This document shows positions 53,357 through 61,036 of a DNA stretch of 64,000 bases, piece by piece. A program made the position numbers and the translations under genes. The stretch covers positions 93,339-157,338 of the forward strand of contig NZ_JAQSDL010000090.1 in assembly GCF_029945895.1 (NCBI RefSeq). The letters are read 5' to 3'. This stretch comes from Polaromonas sp. (lineage in GTDB: Bacteria > Pseudomonadota > Gammaproteobacteria > Burkholderiales > Burkholderiaceae_C). The notes under the pieces are model-generated. The model had not been told where the DNA came from, ran no database searches, and saw only the letters and a list, made by a program, of their open reading frames with translations. The stretch's first letter is position 1, and each line of letters opens with the position of its first letter.

Positions 53357-53809
53357 TTACTTGACGTGCTTGCCGATCAGGCCAGCCATCTCGAACATCG
53401 ACACTTGCGCCTTGCCGAAAACGGCACGCAATTTTTCGTCGGCGTTGACCATGCGCTTGTTGATCTTGTCCTGCAGACCCTTGGCCTTGATGTAGACCCA
53501 GAGCTTGCGCACGATCTCGGTGCGGGGCAGCGCAGCAGCGCCAACCACGGCCGACAAGGCGGGGCTCAGCGTCAGTGGCTTCATGAAAGCTGCATTGGGC
53601 GTACGCTTTTTGGCGGGCGCTTTTTTTGCAGGGGCTTTCTTGGCCACGACCTTTTTTGCAGGGGCTTTTTTCGCCACTACTTTTTTAGCCGGTGCTTTCT
53701 TCGCAGGGGCTTTTTTCGCTGGAGCTGCTTTTTTCGCAGCTACTTTCTTTGCCGGTGCAGCTTTTTTTGCGGCTGCTTTTTTTGCCGGTGCTTTTTTTGC
53801 AGTTGCCAT
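53357..53809 (-). CDS. Histone H1-like/SWIB fusion protein
   Basis: A 150-residue basic protein starting at ATG 53809 after AAGGA. Residues 2-70 are lysine/alanine/proline repeats (AKKAPAKK, AKKVVAKK), as in bacterial histone H1-like proteins. The C-terminal 75 residues are a SWIB/MDM2 domain: LSPALSAVVGAAALPRTEIV, then KLWVYIKAKGLQDKINKRM and DEKLRAVFGKAQVSMFEMAGLIGKH. It likely binds DNA through the tail and another protein through SWIB. It was found intact, without frameshift despite the repetitive DNA. Confidence 0.88.
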   Translation of the reverse strand: MATAKKAPAKKAAAKKAAPAKKVAAKKAAPAKKAPAKKAPAKKVVAKKAPAKKVVAKKAPAKKAPAKKRTPNAAFMKPLTLSPALSAVVGAAALPRTEIVRKLWVYIKAKGLQDKINKRMVNADEKLRAVFGKAQVSMFEMAGLIGKHVK

Positions 53810-54210
53810 GATTGATTTTCCTTCTAGAAGTTGATAAATCACCAATGCAGATAACTACTCTTCACTGGCAAGGGGGATGCTACTGGAGAAAACAGCGGTT
53901 TCATAGGGAAAACGCAATTTTTTTGGGTCTGGATGTTGCAGATTTACTTCGACAGGATCCAAAACATCGCACCCCGGGCGACGCTGTGCACGCGCGAGCT
54001 CATGCCGCGGCGCTTGTTGAGGGTGAAAAAGCGGGCAGAAAAGGCTGCGCTGCGAGGCGCGGAACGTGCTCACCCAGCACCGGAGGAAGCTGGCTTAACA
54101 CCGCGCCAGCACACAGCATTTGCCCCGCAAGGTTCCCGGCTGCACGGTATGCTTGCGGCAGTTTTCCTTCCGCATGTTCGCCGTCGCCCGCTCCCTGAAA
54201 GGACACCGCC
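53810..54210. other. 400-bp region with no supported gene
   Basis: The stretch between the SWIB gene and rraA contains open frames with no coding character and no clear repeat. The first 25 bases carry the SWIB ribosome binding site, and CTGAAAGGAC just before 54211 serves rraA. I see nothing else to support. Confidence 0.5.
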
Positions 54211-54750
54211 ATGACCAGCTCCACCACCACGCCGCGCTTTGCCACCTGCGATTTGTGCGACGCTCATAAAAACGACAGCTCGGGGCGATTTCGCGTCCTG
54301 CCCCCGGTGTTCCGGCCTTTTGGCGGTGTTTCCCGCTTCTGTGGACCGGTCGTCACTATCAAGTGTTTTGAAGACAACTCACTCGTCAAGGCCGCAGTCG
54401 ATGGCAGCGGTCTGGTGGAAACACCCTTGGGCCGCGTGCCCGCCGTGCTGGTGGTTGATGGAGGCGCCTCGCTGCGCCGCGCGCTGCTGGGTGGCAACCT
54501 TGGTGCCGCGGCTGCAAAAAACGGCTGGGCGGGGGTGGTGATCGACGGCTGTGTGCGCGATGTCGCCGAACTCGCGCAGTGCCAGGTCGGCATACGCGCG
54601 CTGGCTTCGATACCCCTGCCTACTGAAAAACGTAATGAAGGGCAGGCCGGCGTGGCGGTCCAGATCCAGGGCGTGTGGGTGTACCCCGGCGACTGGCTGT
54701 ACGCCGACGAGGACGGCATCGTCGTGATGCCGACGCCGCTGCAGGCCTGA
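54211..54750 (+). CDS. rraA: RraA family protein (HMG/oxaloacetate aldolase-like)
   Basis: A 179-residue protein of the RraA/HMG aldolase family. The start FATCDLCDAHKND, the central GGNLGAAAAKNGWAGVVIDGCVRDV with the conserved arginine and aspartate, and the end VYPGDWLYADEDGIVVMPTPL are typical. Members either inhibit RNase E (E. coli RraA) or cleave 4-hydroxy-4-methyl-2-oxoglutarate; R and D of the aldolase site are kept. Isolated from any aromatic operon here. Confidence 0.92.
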   Translation: MTSSTTTPRFATCDLCDAHKNDSSGRFRVLPPVFRPFGGVSRFCGPVVTIKCFEDNSLVKAAVDGSGLVETPLGRVPAVLVVDGGASLRRALLGGNLGAAAAKNGWAGVVIDGCVRDVAELAQCQVGIRALASIPLPTEKRNEGQAGVAVQIQGVWVYPGDWLYADEDGIVVMPTPLQA

Positions 54751-54767
54751 GCGTTCGGGAAGTAGTT

Positions 54768-55460
54768 TCAGCCGGGCAGCTTGAGGCCCAGGCGGCTGAA
54801 GCGCGCGACGCCCTCCGTCGTGACCTGCACCACGCGCGAATGTTTTTTTCGCGTGATCCAGCCTTGCTGCGTGAAGTGGCTTGCCAGCGCCGCTCCGAGC
54901 GCGCCGCCCAGGTGGTCCCGGCGTTCCGACCAGTCCAGGCAGGTGCAGGCGAACTGGCGGCGCCTGCTGCGCAGCTCGGGCAGGTCCAGACCCAGGGTCC
55001 GCAGGGCTTTTTCGCCCGCTGCCGTCACCAGCAACTTCCGCGCATCACCGGTGTCGCCCTCCAGCCAGCGCCTGCGCAGCAGCATGGCCAGCAAGCCGGT
55101 GCCCAGGCTGCCGGCGAGGTGGTCGTAGCAGAAGCGGGCATGGCGTATCGGTTCAACCCCCGCCTCGGGCTTGTCGCTTTTTCGTTTCGGCGCCACACGC
55201 ATCAGCGACTCGACCAGCTGCGCCACCTCTTCGGAGGCAAAGCGGAAATACTTGTGGCGGCCCTGCGCGGTGGCGGCCAGCAGGCCGTCATCGAGCAGGC
55301 GCTGCAGGTGAGTGGTGGCCGTCCCTGGCGCGATGCCTGCGCCCAGTGCGAGTTCCTTGGCTGTCAGCGCGCGGCCTTCCATCAGCAGCACCAGCATGCG
55401 GATGCGGCTGGCGTCGCCGATGGTGGCGGCGATGCGGGTGATGTCGGGTTCAGCGGGCAT
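54768..55460 (-). CDS. ArsR family transcriptional regulator
   Basis: A 230-residue winged-helix regulator, longer than usual for ArsR. The HTH is ISDASRIRMLVLLMEG-like (here IGDASRIRMLVLLMEGRALT), followed by LGAGIAPGTATTHLQRLLDDGLLAATAQGRHKYFRF. The C-terminal 110 residues form an extra domain with CYDHLAGSLGTGLLAMLL and CTCLDWSERRDHLGGALG, where cysteines and histidine could bind metal or a ligand. It is divergent from the P450 gene and very likely regulates it. Confidence 0.9.
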   Translation of the reverse strand: MPAEPDITRIAATIGDASRIRMLVLLMEGRALTAKELALGAGIAPGTATTHLQRLLDDGLLAATAQGRHKYFRFASEEVAQLVESLMRVAPKRKSDKPEAGVEPIRHARFCYDHLAGSLGTGLLAMLLRRRWLEGDTGDARKLLVTAAGEKALRTLGLDLPELRSRRRQFACTCLDWSERRDHLGGALGAALASHFTQQGWITRKKHSRVVQVTTEGVARFSRLGLKLPG

Positions 55461-55523
55461 GGTTCGATGTTAGCCAAACTGTTGGCGCTGGACAAGGACG
55501 GCGCCGCTGGGGACACTGGGGCC

Positions 55524-56636
55524 ATGTCTTTTTCCCATGATGCCGCCGCTGAGTCCGCCTTTCCCCGTGACGCCGTGGAGGCGGTAACCCACCCCGACCC
55601 CTATCCCTTCTACCGCCACCTGCGGCAGGAGCGCCCGCTGTTTTTCGACACCCGCCTCGGCCTCTGGGTGGCCAGCAGCCATGCCGCCGTCAGCGCGGCA
55701 TTGGTCCATCCGGCGCTGCGTGTGCGCCCGCCGGCCGAGCCGGTGCCGCGGGCACTGCAAGGCGGGGCAGCCGGCGCGGTCTTCGCGCAACTGGTGCGCA
55801 TGACGGACGGTGACTTCCACGCGGTCCACAAGCCCGAGGTGGAGCGGGCGGCCCGGCGCTGGACGCTGGCCGACGTGGCATGCGCTGCAGAAGACGCCGC
55901 ACGCGACCTGCGGCCACGCCTGCCGGTCAATGATTTCACTGCCGCTTTGCCGGTGCAGACCATGGCACGGCTGATCGGTGTGCCAGAAGGACAACGCGAG
56001 GCGACCTGTCGCTGGGCCGCGCAGTTCACGCAGGGCATTGCGCCCGGCGCCGATACGCAGACCGTGGCGTTGGCCGACGAGGCGGCCGCGGCTCTCATGG
56101 CGCAGGGCCGGGCGCTGGGCCTGCCTGCGGCGCAGGCTGCCAATCGCATCGCCTTCATGCAGCAGGCCCTCGATGCGGGCAGGGGCCTGCTCGGCCATGT
56201 GGCGCTGCAGCTCGCGCGGGACGCGCAACAGGCGGCCACCGCCGACGCATCACCAGAAGCCATGCGCGCCCTGGTGTGCGAGGTCGAGCGCTGGGCCGCG
56301 CCCATCCAGAACACCCGACGTTTCGCGGCCGAAGCGCTGACACTGCTGGGCCAGCCGATAGCGGCGGGCCAGGCCCTGCTGCTGGTGCTGGCCAGCGCCA
56401 ACCGCGACGAAACCTTCAACACGCAGCCCGACCGTTTTGATGTACACCGTGAGGGCGGCCGGAGCGTCGGTTTCGGCGCCGGTCCTCATGCCTGCCCCGG
56501 CGCTGCAATTGCTATTGAAATCGTAGCTGCCAGCGCACGTTGGCTAAGGGCTTCTGGCCAATTTGATGCTTATTTCGGGCGCTGCACCGGGTTCCGGCCG
56601 CTGCCCAATGCCCGCATTCCTGTTTTTGAACAATGA
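55524..56636 (+). CDS. Cytochrome P450 (second), C-terminus overlapped by a repeat
   Basis: A 370-residue P450. Cys324 lies in VGFGAGPHACPGAAIA, and the ExxR motif is EVERW. The I-helix region QALDAGRGLLGHVAL lacks the usual acid-threonine pair. A dispersed repeat (56509-56578) covers codons 329-352, just after the heme loop, in frame. ATG 55524 is the first sensible start; the frame upstream overlaps the ArsR gene. An ABM monooxygenase follows after 12 bases. Confidence 0.88.
   Translation: MSFSHDAAAESAFPRDAVEAVTHPDPYPFYRHLRQERPLFFDTRLGLWVASSHAAVSAALVHPALRVRPPAEPVPRALQGGAAGAVFAQLVRMTDGDFHAVHKPEVERAARRWTLADVACAAEDAARDLRPRLPVNDFTAALPVQTMARLIGVPEGQREATCRWAAQFTQGIAPGADTQTVALADEAAAALMAQGRALGLPAAQAANRIAFMQQALDAGRGLLGHVALQLARDAQQAATADASPEAMRALVCEVERWAAPIQNTRRFAAEALTLLGQPIAAGQALLLVLASANRDETFNTQPDRFDVHREGGRSVGFGAGPHACPGAAIAIEIVAASARWLRASGQFDAYFGRCTGFRPLPNARIPVFEQ
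56509..56578 (+). repeat. Dispersed ~60-nt repeat, copy 12, inside the P450 gene
   Basis: TTGCTATTGAAATCGTAGCT, then GCCAGCGCACGTTGGCT, AAGGGCTTCTGGCC and TTTGATGCTTATTTC. It is translated as IAIEIVAASARWLRASGQFD in the P450 C-terminal region. Confidence 0.75.
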
Positions 56637-56648
56637 AGGAGACGTTCC

Positions 56649-56993
56649 ATGGTGTCGGTTATTTTTGAAGTCTGGCCCGATCCGGCGCACCGCGAGGGTT
56701 ACCTGAACTGGGCCGCCGAGCTCAAGGCAGAGTTGCTGAAGATGGAGGGGTTCATCTCGATCGAACGCTTCCAGAGCCTGAGCGAGCCCGACAAGCTGCT
56801 GTCGCTGCAGTTCTGGCGCGACGAAGCCTGCCTGCAGGCCTGGCGCAACCTGGAGGCGCACCGCGCCGCGCAGGCGGCCGGAAGGTCCACCATGTTCAGG
56901 GACTACCGGCTGCGGATTGCCGAGGTGATCCGCGACTACGGCTTGAAGGAGCGGGACGAAGCGCCGGCCGATTCACGCCAGGCGCATGGCTGA
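56649..56993 (+). CDS. Antibiotic biosynthesis monooxygenase (ABM) domain protein
   Basis: A 114-residue ferredoxin-like fold protein. VIFEVWPDPAHREGYLNWAAELKAEL and GFISIERFQSLSEPDKLLSLQFWRDEACLQAWRNLEAHR are typical of ABM/heme-degrading-like monooxygenases. It follows the second P450 by 12 bases, and the two probably work together under the ArsR regulator. The substrate is unknown. Confidence 0.87.
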   Translation: MVSVIFEVWPDPAHREGYLNWAAELKAELLKMEGFISIERFQSLSEPDKLLSLQFWRDEACLQAWRNLEAHRAAQAAGRSTMFRDYRLRIAEVIRDYGLKERDEAPADSRQAHG

Positions 56994-57005
56994 TGGCCTG
57001 TGGGG

Positions 57006-57824
57006 CTACAGGCTGCTCAGGCCCTTCCAGAGCATGTAGGCTGCCAGCACATACAGGATGCTGGCAAACACGCGCTTGAGCTTGCTCACGGGCAGCTTGT
57101 GCGCGAGCCTGGCGCCCACCGGTGCGACGAAAAAGCTGCTGATCGCAATCACCACCAGCGCCGGCAGCCAGATGTAGCCGAAGGAAGCGGGGGGCAGGCC
57201 CTGCACCGACTGCCCGCTGATCACGTAACCGAGCACATTGGCCACGGCAATCGGAAAGCCCAGCGCGGCCGAGGTGGCCACCGCGTTGTGGATGGCGACG
57301 TTGCACCAGGTCATGAACGGCACGCTGATGAAGCCGCCGCCGGCGCCCACCAGCCCCGACAGGAAACCGATGCCGCCGCCGGCTGCAAACTGGCCGGCCG
57401 CGCCCGGCATCTGGCGTGTGGGCTTGGGCTTCTTGTCCAGAAACATCTGGGTCGCCGAGAAGCTCACAAACAGGCCGAAGAAGATGGCCAGGTAGGAGCC
57501 CTTGAGCAGGGCAAACACGCCCAGGCTGCCGATGATGCTGCCCACCACGATGCCCGGGGCCAGGCGCCTGACGATGTCCCAGCGCACCGCGCCGCGTTTG
57601 TGGTGGGCTCGCACGCTGGAGATGGAGGTGAAGATGATGGTGGCCATCGAGGTGGCGATCGCCATCTTGACGGCCAGGTCTGGCGTCACGCCGCGCTGCG
57701 CCATGATGATGGTGATGAAGGGCACCATTAGCATCCCGCCGCCTATGCCCAGCAGGCCCGCGAGAAAGCCGGTGCCGACGCCCAGCAGGGCAAGTTCAAG
57801 AATGAGCAGGGGTTCGAAGGTCAT
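57006..57824 (-). CDS. TauE/SafE family sulfite/anion exporter
   Basis: A 272-residue permease with about eight helices. The repeated glycine-rich motif is LAGLLGIGGGMLMVPFI and later FLSGLVGAGGGFISVPFM, diagnostic of TauE/SafE. ATG 57824 (MTFEPLLILELALLG) is chosen because the longer frame runs through the 6S RNA. Substrates of the family include sulfite, sulfoacetate and other organosulfur anions. Confidence 0.93.
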   Translation of the reverse strand: MTFEPLLILELALLGVGTGFLAGLLGIGGGMLMVPFITIIMAQRGVTPDLAVKMAIATSMATIIFTSISSVRAHHKRGAVRWDIVRRLAPGIVVGSIIGSLGVFALLKGSYLAIFFGLFVSFSATQMFLDKKPKPTRQMPGAAGQFAAGGGIGFLSGLVGAGGGFISVPFMTWCNVAIHNAVATSAALGFPIAVANVLGYVISGQSVQGLPPASFGYIWLPALVVIAISSFFVAPVGARLAHKLPVSKLKRVFASILYVLAAYMLWKGLSSL

Positions 57825-57900
57825 GCGGGGTAAGGGCAGGCGCTCGCCGGGGCAAGCGGGTTGGACGGGTGGACGGCGGGCGTGGCAACGGGTAAAAAGA

Positions 57901-58074
57901 GGTGTCTGCGAATACCACCGGACCGTCATCCTGAACCAGGGTTCAGGTGGGCGAGGGCAGTCAGGTTTCGGGTTCGTCTGACGCGAGACGATCACGCCTG
58001 CCTGACAATTTACCAAGCCCGTGCTCTAAGAGCATTGGTACAAGGAAATATAAAGCCCGGTGCGTACCGCAGAC
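57901..58074 (-). ncRNA. ssrS: 6S RNA
   Basis: The minus strand from about 58074 starts GUCUGCGGUACGCACCGG and ends CCGGUGGUAUUCGCAGAC before a U-tract at 57894-57898. The two ends pair (GUCUGCG/CGCAGAC and CACCGG/CCGGUG). The apical arm has CUGAACCCUGGUUCAGG followed by AUGACGG, as in E. coli 6S RNA. TACAAT (58081-58086) is a -10 box at the right distance. The position beside zapA is the usual one. The 5' and 3' ends are approximate to a few bases. Confidence 0.87.
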
Positions 58075-58147
58075 GCTTTGATTGTAGGCGTTTGGCGCGC
58101 GCCGCGCTGGCGTGGGGGCGACGATCGCCCGCCGCTGATGGACCGCT

Positions 58148-58507
58148 TTACAGCAGGCGGCCGTCCACGCCCAGCGCGTTGTCCAGGCGTTGCAGCAGGG
58201 CCGTGAGCTGCGGCTGCGCTTCGGCTTCGGCCGCCGACACGGCCGCGCCGCTCGCTCTGACCGGGGCGGTGGCCGGCGCGCTGTGCGCCGCCTTCAGCGC
58301 ATTGGCCTCCAGCTCGGACAGTTCGAAAGCCAGGTTCAGCGCGGCCAGCACGGCGATGCGGTCACGTGCCTTGATTTTTCCGGCGTCGCGGATCTTGCAC
58401 ATCGCCGCATCGACCTTTTCCACCGCGTCGAGCAGCCTGGCCTCGCCGCCCTCGGGGCAGCCGAGCAGGTAGCTCTGGCCCATGATCTGTACGTCAAGCT
58501 GTTTCAT
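58148..58507 (-). CDS. zapA: Cell division protein ZapA
   Basis: A 119-residue FtsZ-associated protein. The start KQLDVQIMGQSYLLGCPEGGEARLLDAVEKVD and the following IRDAGKIKARDRIAVLAALNLAFEL are typical. A long C-terminal coiled coil with an alanine-rich insertion (about 78-95) follows. It overlaps the upstream zapB-like gene by four bases and is followed by 6S RNA. Confidence 0.93.
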   Translation of the reverse strand: MKQLDVQIMGQSYLLGCPEGGEARLLDAVEKVDAAMCKIRDAGKIKARDRIAVLAALNLAFELSELEANALKAAHSAPATAPVRASGAAVSAAEAEAQPQLTALLQRLDNALGVDGRLL

Positions 58508-58764
58508 GAATCCGATCCCACGGGTGTCCTGCCATGGGCCGGACCGGCCGCCGACATCGGGGCCGAGGAATCCGGCAGGCGTTCGAGCAGGGCATCAACC
58601 CGGGCGCGGGCGGCACTCAGGCGCGAGCGCAGCGAATCGCGCTCTTGCGTCAACTCATGCACCTGCTCGGTGAGCAGGGCATTGGTGCGCTGCAACTCCT
58701 CGTAGCGCAGGAGGAGCCGCTCGACGCGTTCGGCGATCTGGTCGATGTGGGTAGGGTTCGACAT
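58504..58764 (-). CDS. ZapB-like coiled-coil protein
   Basis: An 86-residue protein starting at ATG 58764 (MSNPTHIDQIAERVERLLLRYEELQ). It is a single heptad-repeat coiled coil from about residue 8 to 65, with NALLTEQVHELTQERDSLRSRLSAARAR, and a proline/serine tail. This small gene regularly precedes zapA in betaproteobacteria and is thought to act at the division ring. The overlap with zapA (ATGA) supports co-translation. Confidence 0.85.
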   Translation of the reverse strand: MSNPTHIDQIAERVERLLLRYEELQRTNALLTEQVHELTQERDSLRSRLSAARARVDALLERLPDSSAPMSAAGPAHGRTPVGSDS

Positions 58765-58814
58765 GTCAGCGCCGATTGTAGGGTTTGCACAGTTCTGGCG
58801 CGTAGAATCTTGCC

Positions 58815-59078
58815 TGTTGGTGCTCGCGGTGTGGTTCACACGCTGCAGTTCAACGGGAAGCAGGAGGGAATCAAGGCCATCCGCACCGGGTCAGCCCGGG
58901 CCGATTGCGCCGAGATTTTTAACCTGCGCTGCCCCCGCAACGGTAAAACGGACGAATGCCTGCCCCCTGATTCAGACTCGGGCACATTCAGCTTTCATCA
59001 TCAGCCACTGAGCGTTCTGAACACGCGCTTGGGAAGGCGATGAGAGCAGTTCCGTCAGCCCGGATACCGGCCAACAAG
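58815..59078 (+). promoter_or_regulatory. Cobalamin riboswitch
   Basis: The region holds the conserved blocks of the adenosylcobalamin aptamer: GGGAAGCAGG (about 58855), CTGCCCCCGCAACGGTAA (58928-58946), and the B12 box AGCCCGGATACCGGCC (about 59057-59072). It is directly upstream of a TonB receptor gene and is followed by a terminator. It is expected to shut off the B12 uptake operon when cobalamin is abundant. Confidence 0.93.
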
Positions 59079-59081
59079 GTG

Positions 59082-59115
59082 AACGCGCGCGTCCTTCATT
59101 GGACCGGGCGTTTTT
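59082..59115 (+). terminator. Riboswitch-controlled terminator
   Basis: AACGC...GTCC-TTCATT-GGAC...GCGTT forms a stem followed by TTTTT at 59111-59115. It starts four bases after the aptamer's last block and ends 45 bases before btuB, so ligand binding can plausibly favour termination. Confidence 0.75.
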
Positions 59116-59160
59116 AACGCTCATGCACTGGCGGGGAAGCCGGTGAGGGCCTTTTGTTGA

Positions 59161-61017
59161 ATGTTTCTCCTCATGAAAACCTGTGTATTACATGCACGCT
59201 CCGCCACGCTTTCGCTGATGGTCGCTGCCGCATGGCCTGCTTTTTCCCAAACCGCTTCATCCCCGCAACTGCGGGAGACCGTGGTCACCGCGACACGCAC
59301 GGCGCAACCGCTGTCCGACCTGCTCGCCGACGTGACGGTGGTCGACCGCGACACCATCGAACGCAGCGGCGCCGCCGGGCTGGCCGATGTGCTGGCGCGT
59401 TTGCCGGGCGTCGAGTTCCAGCGCAACGGCGGACCCGGCACCACCACCGGCGTGTTCCTGCGCGGTTCGGAATCGCGCTTCACGGCGGTGTACATCGACG
59501 GCGTGCGCATCGACTCGCAGGCCACCGGCGGCGCGGCCTGGGAAAGCATTCCGCTCGGCCAGATCGACCGCATTGAAGTCCTGCGCGGGCCGGCGGCCGC
59601 GGTATACGGCTCCGATGCACTGGGCGGCGTCGTGCAGATCTTCACGAAACGCGGGGAGGGCCCGTTTGCGCCCTTTGTCGGCATCGGGTTTGGCTCGCAC
59701 GGCACACGCAAGGCCGACGCCGGCTTCAGTGGTTCGCAAGGCGCCTTTGACTATTCGATCGGTCTGGCCGATGAAAGCAGTGATGGCTTCAATTCGCGCA
59801 CAGCCGCCGGGCAGAACCCCGATCTCGACGGTTACCGCAGCCGCTCGGCCAACGCCAAGCTGGGTTTCCAGCTCAACCGCGCGCACCGGCTGGAGGCCTC
59901 CGTGCTGTCCAACGATGTCAACTCCCAGTACGACAGCGCCAGCACGCGCGACGACCGCAACCTGCGCGAACTGAACACGCTGGGCCTGAACTGGCAGGCA
60001 CGCTGGACAGAAGCCTACAGCACCCGGCTGAGCATTTCCGATTCGCGCGACCGTTACCAGACGACACCCTCGCCGTACCTGACGGTGACCGACCTGCGCA
60101 GCTACCTGCTGCACAACGAGCTGCGCCTGGGTACCCATCTGTTCACGGCGGCTCTGGAGCGCAAGGAAGACCACCTGCAGAACGCGCCGATAGACCGCGG
60201 CCGCTCGCAGGACGCGCTGGCACTGGGCTATGGCTGGAAAAGCGGGCCGCACGCGGTCCAGCTCAATGTGCGGCACGACGACGACAGCGAGTTCGGCGTG
60301 AAGAACACCGGCAGCGCCGGCTACGGATTTGCCATCACGCCGCAGTGGCGCGTCACGGCATCAACCGCCACGGCTTTCCGTGCGCCCACGCTGTACCACC
60401 GCTTCAGCATCTATGGCGTTTCCACGCTGCAGCCTGAAAGCAGCCGCAACCAGGAGCTCGGCTTGCGTTATGAGGACGGCGCCAGCAGCTTTGGCATCGT
60501 GGCCTACCAGAACAAGGTGTCCAACCTGATCACGTTCACCACCGGCTCCGGCCCCTGTACCAACGGCCGCGCGCCGGTGGCGCTGGCGAACCGGGCCTGC
60601 TACAGCAACACCGCGCAGGCAGAGTATTCCGGGGTCACCTTGACGGGCGGCTACAAGCTCGGCAACACCCGCCTGTCGGCGTCGCTTGATCTGCAGAACC
60701 CGCGTGATCTCGGTACCGGCCGGACCCTGGCGCGGCGTGCCCGCCAGCATGCCGTGCTGGCGGCCGACACGCGTGTGGGGCCCTGGTCGCTGGGCGCGGA
60801 GGCGCAGCTCTCGGGACGTCGCAATGACAGTGCCACCAATACCGTGGTGCTGGGGGGCTACGGCCTGATCAACCTGAGCGCGAGCACCCTGGTGGCCCGC
60901 GACTGGACCTTCCTGGCCCGCGTCGATAATCTGGCCGACAAATCCTATGAGCTGGCCCAGGCCTACGCGACCGGAGGCCGTACGCTGTACGTCGGGCTGA
61001 AATGGGCCCCCCTGTAA
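59161..61017 (+). CDS. btuB: TonB-dependent vitamin B12 receptor
   Basis: A 618-residue outer-membrane receptor. The signal peptide runs to AAWPAFSQTAS. The TonB box and plug are RETVVTATRTAQPLSDLLAD, then PGVEFQRNGGPGTTTGVFLRGSESRFTAVYIDGVRI and IEVLRGPAAAVYGSDALGGVVQIFTK. The C-terminal barrel ends with an aromatic-hydrophobic strand YVGLKWAPL. The first Met is 59161; a second ATG at 59173 is possible. The riboswitch upstream and the B12 genes downstream support the name. Confidence 0.93.
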   Translation: MFLLMKTCVLHARSATLSLMVAAAWPAFSQTASSPQLRETVVTATRTAQPLSDLLADVTVVDRDTIERSGAAGLADVLARLPGVEFQRNGGPGTTTGVFLRGSESRFTAVYIDGVRIDSQATGGAAWESIPLGQIDRIEVLRGPAAAVYGSDALGGVVQIFTKRGEGPFAPFVGIGFGSHGTRKADAGFSGSQGAFDYSIGLADESSDGFNSRTAAGQNPDLDGYRSRSANAKLGFQLNRAHRLEASVLSNDVNSQYDSASTRDDRNLRELNTLGLNWQARWTEAYSTRLSISDSRDRYQTTPSPYLTVTDLRSYLLHNELRLGTHLFTAALERKEDHLQNAPIDRGRSQDALALGYGWKSGPHAVQLNVRHDDDSEFGVKNTGSAGYGFAITPQWRVTASTATAFRAPTLYHRFSIYGVSTLQPESSRNQELGLRYEDGASSFGIVAYQNKVSNLITFTTGSGPCTNGRAPVALANRACYSNTAQAEYSGVTLTGGYKLGNTRLSASLDLQNPRDLGTGRTLARRARQHAVLAADTRVGPWSLGAEAQLSGRRNDSATNTVVLGGYGLINLSASTLVARDWTFLARVDNLADKSYELAQAYATGGRTLYVGLKWAPL

Positions 61018-61036
61018 ACAACTTGAAGGGCCGCCC

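Noticed and set aside
53933..54214. 93-aa open frame before rraA
   Set aside because: Arginine/proline-rich, no SD, no family; the region looks non-coding.
58008..58044. TACCAA...TTGGTA stem near 58 kb considered as part of a tRNA
   Set aside because: It lies inside the 6S RNA and lacks tRNA arms and a CCA end.
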